Source: Xestospongia bergquistia (Eukaryota; Porifera; Demospongiae; Haplosclerida; Petrosiidae). Taken from it: a DNA stretch of 64,000 nt. The notes under the pieces are model-generated. The model saw only the letters and a list, made by a program, of their open reading frames with translations, had not been told where the DNA came from and searched no databases. This document shows positions 11,850 to 21,874 of this stretch, in pieces. The position numbers and the translations under genes are program-made. Numbering within the stretch: the stretch's first letter is position 1; each line of letters begins with the position of its first letter. The stretch spans positions 6,016,501 to 6,080,500 of the forward strand of contig OZ014412.1 in the NCBI GenBank assembly GCA_963965975.1, given 5' to 3'.

Positions 11850-14091
11850 ATGTTGATGAGAAGATGGAGCCTTTCAGTAACACTAGTGCTGAATATATTA
11901 TCATGTAAAACTCAAGGTAAAGCATCTATATATAATGATCAATTGACTTATATACACTTGCTATAGTTAGTCTAGAACAGACATCTCCTTCTTACTCTAC
12001 TGTATGTCCTGGAGATGATGTAGTTTTCACTTGTAATGTCACTGGTAATATACTGATATGGGACTATTATGGACAAGCAAGAGCATACCTGGCTGGTAGT
12101 TCAAGTGAGACAGTTCTTGGTGGCTTTAATATTAGTCTTATTAGTATAATGAATGGAGTGATTAGATCAGAATCTAGACTTCAACATGTTACATCTAATG
12201 ATAATGGTAGAAATATAAATTGTACTGATACTAGTGCAGTACGACATCAGGCTACAGTTATAGTTGCTGGTAAGTTAGCATGACATAACTAATTGATATT
12301 AATTATTAATTACTATATAGATATTCCCTCAAGTCCACAAAATGTTACTTTCTCTTCTCTCAATTCATCATCTCTCATATTACACTGGTCAGTACTATTG
12401 GAGAGTGGACACTGTATAGTTAACTACAGTGTTAAAGTGAACAATACTTGGCAACAATTAGTAACTACTAGTACTTCAGTAGTAATAAGTGGTCTATCTG
12501 TTGACTCAATATATGAGATTATAGTAACTGGAAGAGACAGTGAAGGAAGACAAGGAGTTAACAGTGACTTACTAACTGTTACATGGGATGGTAAATGATA
12601 CACTAACTTACTATTATGTTATCTGATATATCTAGTACCTCTACCAGTTATAATATTAAATGTTACTACTACTTATGAGGGATTATTAACAACTATTAAC
12701 ATATTCTGGGAGGTATGATACATCTATCATTAATGTACATTAACTATTATGTAGTCAAATATTGATACTTCAAGACCATCAGTTCTGTACTATATAATAT
12801 CTCATAATATTAATGGAGGAAATATCACTATAACTAATATGACTAGTATTGTCTTCACTTATATCACTATTATACCTGGAGTATATGATATTAATGTATC
12901 TGCTGTGAATATATTGGGAGAAAGTCTACAGAGAAATGCAGCAGGTATAATTCTTCAATAATTATTATATTAATTGTATAATACTTTTTAGTGAATATTG
13001 ACATTAACTTTGTCAGTACTACTAAATCAACAGGTATTTATAAAATATTAAATGAACAGTTAATCTAGTAGATTAAATGAAATTTTAACTGTTTTCTGCT
13101 CGTTATCTCTAGAATATAGCACTATTGGTTATACATCATTAGTGACTTCATATAGTAAGTAAAAATTTTATTTCTACTCAAATGAAGTAGCTATTAATCG
13201 TTTTTAAGTTGATGAATTGGGATAATAATCTTCCTTATGGTTTATTATAGGACGTTTATAGATTAATGATATCATTTATAATTATTATAGTTATAATACA
13301 AACAACAATGAAAAAAGTGACAAGCTCTTCATCAGGTCTGTTAAAGTATCAATACTGACACACTTACCACCAACATGATATATACAATAAACCCTTGTAT
13401 TACAATTACAAACAATCAAGATTAACTATATATATATATATATATATACATACATGCATGAGAGACTAATCAGTTTTGGTAAGATATTTCATGTTTTCTA
13501 TTACAATAATGTCAATAGATATTCTAGGCCTTCCTTATATACCTGTATAGACAGTGTTATACCCTCTGCCCAATATTATGATTATAGGACTCACACCTAA
13601 TACCACAGTAGTATCTTCAGTCCTTGCTACACCTACTGAAACAAGTTCTCCCTGGAAGAGACCTAGTGGTGAGTTATAAATTACTGTATATTTTTATTCA
13701 CTATCTCTTTTAAACATATATAGTATTAAGTGATGGAGTTATTGCTGGTATTATTATTAGTATTGTTATCTTACTAGTACTAATAATAATTGTTATCTTA
13801 ACTATTGTAGTAATCTTGATATATAAAGGTCAGTACTATATAGTATAGTGAGTTGTACTATTACCACTATATGTATGTGTGTGTGTCCTACTAGTGTCCA
13901 GTACTAAACAGAGTAGAGATGAGACTAGTCCAGTGATAAAAGAGTTCTTCTCAGAAAGAAATGAAGCCTATGGTATAATTAAAGGATCAGATGATCAGTC
14001 ATCAATTGAAGTAACAGAGAATGTAGCATATAGTACAATGGAACAACAACCATCACTTAATACTCCTCCAGTTTATGAGACAATAAATTAA
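11850..14091 (+). CDS. A3: Ig-FN3-FN3 receptor with intact class A tail, divergent ectodomain
   Basis: Eleven exons: 11850-11916, 11967-12269, 12321-12590, 12636-12712, 12755-12944, 12992-13033, 13113-13154, 13291-13335, 13588-13668, 13724-13828, 13895-14091. The sum is 473 codons (472 aa). Signal peptide 1-22; Ig about 23-123 (FTC, IWD, NC); FN3-1 to 213 (LHW, Tyr/Leu core); FN3-2 to 302; four small stalk exons to 372; TM about 376-405; tail 408-472. The ectodomain is the most divergent of the class A genes, but TM and tail are nearly identical to A1/A2, consistent with tail homogenisation by recombination. The A run in the tail is interrupted (GAAAGAAAT), which keeps frame. The gene starts only about 150 bp after the B1 stop. 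Confidence 0.85.
13424..13450. repeat. (TA)n microsatellite
   Basis: About 12 TA dinucleotides within the intron before the last stalk exon of A3. Confidence 0.85.
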
Positions 14092-14939
14092 GATAATAAT
14101 AAAACAACTAATAATGTCTATTAACTTCTTTTGTCTGTATATTTATTGAATGTAATGTATACTGTAACTTTTTAGGAATGAAATTTAGCTTACAAATGTA
14201 AAATTACCATTAAATAAGTTTTCACACCACAATTCTTATTTAAAAATAATGAGATAGTTATGTACAATACTAGAAACTAAAGAACAATGTACTTTGATTT
14301 ATCAATTAGATGATTCATAAACAAAATTATATTAATACAAATTAAGTTATAAGTTTAAGTCATCAAATGTTCATCAACATTGTGTCAATATTTATAGTAA
14401 TGAAAACAAAAACTGTTTTAAAAACCTTTAACAACATTTGCATATTGTCTTGTTACAATTCATTTATACTACAAGTAAACATACTCCATTTATAATGATC
14501 ATTAATCAGATATAACTAAATGTATTTGTTATACACTGGAAAAGGGTCACCACATGTATATAAAATTAATTATTTCAAGTGAGAATTGTGATTTTTAAAA
14601 CTCTTCTTAAAAGTATGTATGTATTTGTGGCATGTGTTTTTCATTTGACATTATACTAACTACAGTACCAGTGAAAGTACAATACAATTATAGTAGTAAG
14701 AACATATATAGTACTGCTGTATACAACTGCTAACAATACTAGTAGAATTACTGTTACTTTCAGCTACACAATCATTTATACATTAATAGTAGTATGGTGT
14801 ACATTATTCCTTTCTATGGTACAATACTAGATATAGATGAACAGATCAACAGTTTTGTATTGCTTCTGTGTTGAAGGTGGAGAGACTTTCCTTACTCCTC
14901 CCATTCCAATATTCAACTTTTAAAAGCATCTTAGAGACT
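14092..14939. other. Spacer upstream of BA
   Basis: Second copy of the class B 5' flank seen at 9047-9886. AATAAA at about 14098 is a likely A3 polyadenylation signal. No gene seen. Confidence 0.6.
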
Positions 14940-17240
14940 ATGTCATCTTTAATTCAGTTTATTATTATTGTTGCTAGTCTTCAAGATCTATCCTTAAGTA
15001 TGTCATGTTCATTCTAGTGTCTTTACATACCTTATAAACTATTATTTTATTGGATCTTTAGGTCTCCTTTATCAAAGTTCTCCATCTTATTCTCCTGTAT
15101 GTCCTGGAGATAATGTGGTCATTACTTGTATCACAAACACTGGATTTGTCTCATGGACAGATAATACTGGAAATGCAGGTCTAGGATACACTAGTTCTAA
15201 TGCAATAGGACAACCATCAAGACAATTAGGAATATTTAAAATTGCTCTCATTAGTGTCAATGGAAGCATGTTTGTATCAACAGCTACAGTAGATAATGTA
15301 ACATACAGTCAGTCATCTTCTAATATTTACTGTTCAGCAGATGCTATGAACTACAATGACATGGATACATTAACTGTGAGAGGTAAGTTATGATCATTAA
15401 ATGCAAGTGATATATTTGTTCTCTGTGATAAGATTTAAATCAAATTGGTTCACCTATTGGATTATCAGCAGTAGCACTTGATAGCAGTCAAGTCCAACTC
15501 ACTTGGTCTCCACCATCTGATCACTCTATCTGTATTATTAAATACACTATCAGAGCTATCAGTGATACTATAGAAGATAAAACAGCTAATACCAGTGGAA
15601 ATATGACAGCATTTACAATAATGGAGTTATCATCAGAAAATGTGTATAACTTTAGTGTTGCTGGAATAGATAAGAGAGACATCATTGGATTATTTAGTAA
15701 ACCAGTGATAATCAATTTATCAGGTAAATACTTGAAATTTAAAAAAACTTTATTTAAATTAATTTAGTTCCTGGTCAAGTTACAAACCTTCAATATAATA
15801 TCACTTACATTGAGTTGAACAATGTTAGCATTGTTGTCTACTGGAATGTAAGTTTAGGAATGCCTTATTTTTAACTATTGTTTTTAACTGTTGAGATTAA
15901 GACAATACATATTCATCAGTAGTCATAGTACTTGTAATAACACTATTAGCATTAATATATCTACTGAACTTACTTGCAGGGTTTAGTATTAGATTAATAG
16001 ACAATACTTCCTTTATTCTTTTTTTTATTTCTCGTCTTATTGCCTATTGTCTTAATATTAATATTCTTATTCACAGTCTCAGGTAGACTTATCTCATCCT
16101 CCTATCTTGTACTATACTTTGTCAAATCCATTGACCAATACAGTTATTAACACTACTAATACCGGTGCTATTATTACTGGACTAACTCCTGGTCAATATT
16201 ATAATATTAATATCACAGCTGTTAATATCATTGGGCCTGGACAAGTACTTATGATAAATGGTATGTAATATATTATTATAGAGATATAGGTTAATCAAAT
16301 TCCTTATAGTTACAATACCATCAATAGTAATAAGCTCTTCATCAGGTCAGTAAATTATGACATTGTAATTACATTTCAATGTTATCTAGAAATATCCAGT
16401 ATTGATCTTACAACATCAATACTCAGTATTAATAGTGAGTTAATTTATTAATTTTTGTCTATTATGTTAAATATTTTGAATTCATCATCAAGTTATCCAC
16501 ATTAATAAACTCAGTCAATTTATATTTTGTCTCAGGTGTGTTCAATTCATATCAACTAAGTACTACAACTAATTCATCATCTATTGACACACAGTGTACC
16601 ATGACCAGTGATACATCTTGTTTGACTATCAAATATATAGGTGTGTTAAATACACTAATAAAAGTATTAGTTATTGATAATAAATAAGATTTAATTCAGT
16701 TCATTAATAAGAATACTAAAAAGATGGTGGGATGATAATTGCATAGCAACAGAAAATGTAATTATTAAATTATACACATTTTATGTCATCATTTTAGTTT
16801 ATATAATTATATTTTCTCTATTTTGTGACAATAATGCAAAAATCTGGGTCATTCCTATATATAGACAGTGTTGTACTTCCTACCTACAATAGGAACCACA
16901 CCTACTACCACAATAGTACCTTCAATATCTGGAGCTAGTAGTGGTAAGGTATATACATATTACTACTATTGTTTAGCATCTCTCTTATATCTATGTAGTA
17001 TTAAGTGATGGAGTTATTGCTGGTATTATTAGTAGTATTGTTATATTTCTAGTACTAATAATAATTGTTATCTTAACTATTGTAGTAATCTTAATATATA
17101 AAGGTCAGTACTATATAGTATAGTGAGTTGTACTATTACCACTGTATGTATGTGTGTATGCCCTACTAGTGTCTAGTACTAAACAGAGTAGAGGTGAGAC
17201 TAGTCCAGTGATAAAAGAGTTCTTCTCAGGAAAAAAATGA
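14940..17240 (+). CDS. BA: mosaic receptor, class B Ig/FN3 on class A TM, tail truncated
   Basis: Ten exons: 14940-14997, 15062-15382, 15433-15723, 15768-15847, 16077-16260, 16310-16345, 16536-16640, 16893-16943, 16999-17103, 17170-17240. The sum is 434 codons (433 aa). Signal peptide, Ig, FN3-1 and the first FN3-2 exon are near-copies of B1. The second FN3-2 exon and first stalk exon match A1/A2 (184 and 36 nt). The TM and tail exons are class A. The switch therefore falls in the intron splitting FN3-2. The tail reads TCA GGA AAA AAA TGA: one extra base at the purine run (17229-17237) gives a stop at 17238, so the tyrosine motifs, still present to 17367, are out of frame. This is the same lesion site as in CA. 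Confidence 0.75.
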
Positions 17241-17367
17241 AGCCTATGGTATAACTAAAGGATCAGATGATCAGTCATCAATTGAAGTAACAGAGAATGT
17301 AGCATATAGTACAATGGAACAACAACCATCACTTAATACTCCTCCAGTTTATGAGACAATAAATTAA

Positions 17368-18216
17368 AATAATAACAAAACAACTACTAGCATTTGTTAT
17401 ATTATTGAAATGTAATGTATTTATAATTATTTATGCAGTTAGATTTTATAAAAACAAGAAACTGAAAAATGTCAATTGAATAATTTTTAAACCACAATTC
17501 CTATTTATAAATATATTTATAAAATATTATTTATGAATGAGATAATTATGTACAATACCAGAAAGAACAAAAGTACTTTGATTTGTCAATTAGATGATTC
17601 AAAAACGAAATCATATTAATACAAATCAAATTATAAGTCTCATCAAATGAACACTGTACATTTATAGGTAATGAAAACAAAAATTGTTCCAATTTATTGT
17701 ATATTTACAATAAATTGGAATAAATAAATTTTTATTAATTTTTTAATTTGTATATTTAGTTTTTGCTTATTGTATTTAATTATAGTATACATATTTACAT
17801 ATGTATGCTATAATTAAATGTCCCAAACTATTAATCAAATACGACTAAATGTATTTATTATACACGAAGAGATACCACATTTATATCAAAGAAAGAATTT
17901 GTATATATATTTGTGATGTGTGTTTATCATTTGACATTCTACAAACTACTGTACCAGTGAAAGTACAATATAATTACTGTAATAGTAGCAAGAACATATA
18001 TAGTACTAGCAAATGCAGCTACTAACAGTACTAGTACTTTAGCTACACTATCATTTATACATAACCCAAATTAATAGTAGTATGGTATCAAATGGTACAT
18101 TATTCCTTTCTATGGTACTAGATATAAATAAACAGACCAATAGTTATATATTGTTATTTAATACTTCTGTGTTAAAGATAGAGAGGCTTTCCTTTCACCT
18201 CCCATTTCATTAATCA
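17368..18216. other. Spacer upstream of psiB2
   Basis: Third copy of the class B 5' flank. It contains a local inverted repeat around 17684-17720 (CAATTTATTGTA...TACAATAAATTG). No gene seen. Confidence 0.6.
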
Positions 18217-20721
18217 AACTTTCAAACTCTAGTTCTAATACAATAGGACAACAACCAAGACAATTAGGAATATTTAAAATTGCTCTCATTAGTGTCAATG
18301 GAATGATGTTTGTATCAACAGCTACAGTAGACAATGTAACATACAATCAGTCATCTTCTAATATTTTCTGTTCAGTTGATAATATTAATTACAATTAAAT
18401 GGAAATGTTAATTGTGAGAAGTAAGTTATGATCATAAGAGACATACAAATCAAATGACATTTCATTATTTTTTTAAAACTAGACCTATATCAACTTGGCT
18501 CACCTATTGGATTAACATCACTAGTAATTAATTAGTCCAACTCACCTGGTCTTCACCATCTGATCACTCTATCTGTATTACTAAATACACTATCAGAGTT
18601 ATTAGTGATACTGTAGATGATAAAATACCTAATACCAGTGGAAATATGACAATATTTACAATAATGGAGGAGTTATCATCAGGAAATGTGTATAATTTTA
18701 GTGTTGCTGGAGTAGATAAGAGAGACATCATTGGATTATTTAGTTAACCAGTAATAATTTAGTTAACCAGTAATAATTGATTTATCAGGTAATTATGAGA
18801 ACTGTTTTGACTCTATGCATTTATATTATGTATAGTTCCAGATCAAGTTATAACAACGTTAATATCACTGTGTACTGGAATGTAAGTCATATTTGTTATA
18901 TCAGTTATTACTAGTCTATTTTCTTTAGTCACCTTTGACCTCATTATATCGTCCTAATATAACACATTTTAATATCTATCATAGTATCTCCTCTATTATA
19001 TCACATGATATAACACTATTGACTTATTTTTTGTTGTTGATGTTCCTGTTGACCACACCTACTTTATGAGTGTATCTTGTGAGAATACAGTTGGAAAATG
19101 AGACAGCAAATACCATATATGGTAATGTGTTATTATTATTTGATAAACTAATATTATAAACTAATGACATTAACTTTGACTACTCACATGACAAATTAGT
19201 TTATTAATTATTATAATTAATTTTATTAATTAATAATTATTAATTTTTTTATAATGTTAGTATTACAAGTAAGATATTTACTGAGTGACAGCCTCAATTA
19301 TAATGTAAATTTTATTTTAGATGTACCTACTATTGACATCATATAGTATATTAAAGACATTCAGTATTAATAGTGAGTTTATATATGAATTACTTATAAT
19401 GTTTCATATTATCACTTATTAAATTACTAACTCAATTATAAGGTCACACAATCACTTTCATCAATTTGTATTTCATAAGGTGTCTTGTTTACACAAATAA
19501 GTACCACATATACTACCAGTACTATTACATCAACAATGTACACACAAAGTACATTAGTATATACTACCAGTACTATTGCATCAACAATGTACACACAAAG
19601 TACATTAGTATATACTACCAGTACTATTACATCAACACTGTACACACAAAGTACATTAGTATATACTACCAGTACTATTACATCAACAATGTACACACAA
19701 AGTACCAGCAATGTACACACAAAGTACATTAGTACATACTACCAGTACTATTACATCAACAATGTACACACAAAGTACATTAGTATATACTACCAGTACT
19801 ATTACATCAACACTGTACACACAAAGTACATTAGTATATACTACCAGTACTATTACATCAACAATGTACACACAAAGTACCAGCAATGTACACACAAAGT
19901 ACATTAGTACATACTACCAGTACTATTACATCAACAATGTACACACAAAGTACATTAGTACATACTACCAGTACAAAGTACATTAGTATATGCTACCAGT
20001 ACAAAGTACATTAGTATATGCTACCAGTACTATTACATCAACAATGTACACACAAAGTACATTAGTATATATACTACCAGTACTATTACATCAACAATGT
20101 ACACACAAAGTACATTAGTACATACTACCAGTACTATTACATCAACAATGTACACACAAAGTACATTAGTATATATACTACCAGTACTATTACATCAACA
20201 ATGTACACACAAAGTACATTAGTACATACTACCAGTACTATTACATCAACAATGTACACACAAAGTACATTAGTACATACTACCAGTACTATTACATTAA
20301 CAATGTACACACAAAGTACATTAGTATATACTACCAATACTATTACATCAACAATGTACACACAAAGTACATTAGTATATAGTACTGTTATATCTACATT
20401 ATCAACAACTGATACTTGTTGTGTGACATTATGTACAGCTGGTATGTTATGTTAATTCAATACATACAAAATTATGTTTACTTAAACACAGTTGCTATAC
20501 CAATCAGTATGTTCCTCTCTTCTCTATTAACTGCTGTTATTACTACACTTATCGTCTACCTCATTATGAGAAGGAGAAGCTACAATAAAGAGACTCCACC
20601 CACTATTATTACCCAATTAGGTCTGATATATGATGATGTTAAGTTACCAGAGACCTCAGAAAAGAAAGAGATCATTGAATTACAAAGAAATACATATGCT
20701 GCTTGTGGATATATTAATTAG
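18217..20721 (+). pseudogene. psiB2: class B receptor pseudogene with expanded stalk
   Basis: The signal exon and first half of the Ig exon are missing. The remaining Ig (18217-18420) ends in an in-frame TAA, FN3-1 (18484-18788) has a TAG, and a short duplication near 18745-18775 introduces TAA. FN3-2 (about 18836-19121) is frameshifted. The stalk exon (from about 19481) has expanded into a 51-bp VNTR whose unit lengths do not keep a single frame. The last exon (20492-20721) is still intact: IPISMFLSS TM, RRRSY, IYDDVKL and a terminal CGYIN. Splice sites around the tail exon are intact, so it could serve as a donor of tail sequence. Confidence 0.8.
19500..20385 (+). repeat. 51-bp stalk VNTR with 175-bp higher-order unit
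   Basis: About 17 copies of a unit ending TGTACACACAAAGTACATTAG, mostly at 51-bp spacing (17 codons: Thr/Ser-rich mucin-like). Spacing breaks at two 22-bp partial units (19688 to 19710, 19863 to 19885), two 28-bp mini-units (19960-20030) and two 53-bp steps. The blocks at about 19636 and 19811 repeat at 175 bp (3x51+22), a higher-order duplication. Single units occur in the B1 stalk exon, which marks the origin. The unit is open in several frames on both strands, explaining spurious ORFs. Confidence 0.9.
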
Positions 20722-21420
20722 AATTTCTTAGTTTGACACACCGTTTGTCACATACAATATTAATAACTTGTAATGTCTTAACATATAGAACACAGTTATT
20801 TAGAAAATATAAATATTACTAGTTATATATAATGCGATTGATTATGCTAATAATTGATTATGGTATTTAGTTCTAAAGGTATCATTAAGGTTATGAAAAT
20901 TATTGAAAAAGAAAAGGTTGATTGTTCTTAATTTAATGACAATAAGATCAGCAACGATTTATAAAATACAACAGGATAATATACAAGTAAACAAATTTAA
21001 ACAAATGGTTAAATGTATAATCAGGTTTTACAATTTTTGCAATTAATTTTGCAATTTACATTTCACCTTTCTAAGTATCTACATGTATATATATATAGAT
21101 AGATCTCAACAACTCCCACACATACAGCATGTGGTCTGTTCAGTCTACATTAACTATCATAACATAAGTACTTCATTTCCTTTATAACCAACAAAATATA
21201 ATGTACAATATATAAAACAAGGAAAGGTGACTTTACAATATTACTAGTACATCATTGATGTGTATGTGTGTCAGTTATATGTTAAACTAGTAACATTTAT
21301 TGTGACATATTTCATGTTCATTTCACACCACTTTGTCAATATAATTATTTTATGTACAATAATTAATAACGTACAGCTTTTACATTGATCATCATGGAGT
21401 ATGACAATTTTAGCATTATA
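20722..21420. other. Spacer with dispersed repeat copy
   Basis: AT-rich. Contains a copy (about 21100-21260) of a dispersed repeat whose core is CATGTGGTCTGTTCAGTTTA followed by a CTTCATTTCCTTTATAACCA block. Other copies lie near 33420, 43727, 49817, 53318, 57946 and 58110. No gene seen. Confidence 0.6.
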
Positions 21421-21424
21421 GGTG

Positions 21425-21565
21425 ACATTTACATTAGGAAGTTCCTATATTTCCAGAAGGAAATGATACATTGTTGTATATAATTAATGTTTAGGAAGTA
21501 CCTATTGGTCCAGCAGGAAGTGATACATTGTTGTGTATAGTTAATGTTTAGGAAGTGCCTTTACT
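21425..21565. repeat. About 58-bp tandem repeat upstream of C1
   Basis: Two to three imperfect copies of a unit containing TTTAGGAAGTGCCTATAGGT, then CAGCAGGAAGTGATACATTG and a short AT tail. The same unit lies at 28060-28165, 33935-34005, 35860-35935 and 58310-58505, each time in front of a class C promoter. Confidence 0.7.
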
Positions 21566-21628
21566 CTGAACAGTGAGAATGAAATTAGTATAATTTTCTA
21601 AACATTTTATATATACTTTAATGATTAG

Positions 21629-21705
21629 TACTACAGGCTGTACCACCAATCACTTATAATATTACAAAGAAAACAGAAAACTACACAATTGTTGTGATTT
21701 GAGAG
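21629..21705 (+). pseudogene. Relic FN3-2 first exon in the C1 5' flank
   Basis: Exactly 77 bp between an AG and a GT, aligning with the functional exon 22685-22761, but the key Trp codon is TGA. It lies about 170 bp before the C1 start codon and cannot belong to C1. Equivalent relics precede the other class C genes. Confidence 0.75.
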
Positions 21706-21778
21706 GTGTATATTGTTTATTTAGTAATATAATTAGTCTAAATGTTACTAAATAGATATTACACTAATACTATATAAA

Positions 21779-21788
21779 CTCAACCCAC
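21779..21788 (+). promoter_or_regulatory. CTCAACCCAC motif upstream of C1
   Basis: Exact motif 87 bp before the start codon, directly after a TATATAAA-like stretch, so a core promoter is plausible here. Confidence 0.55.
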
Positions 21789-21874
21789 AAAGACACCACC
21801 TCCATAAATAAGTATATTAATTATACTGCAATGTCATAAGTTAATAACCCATTTAGTCTACAAATATAGTCAAA

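Noticed and set aside
19436-20361. Long ORFs on both strands across the stalk VNTR
   Set aside because: They are by-products of a 51-bp unit that lacks stops in several frames; splice sites and homology place the real (dead) exon on the + strand only.
19500-20385. CRISPR-like array
   Set aside because: Repeats are directly tandem with no unique spacers, and one unit is a coding stalk segment in B1.
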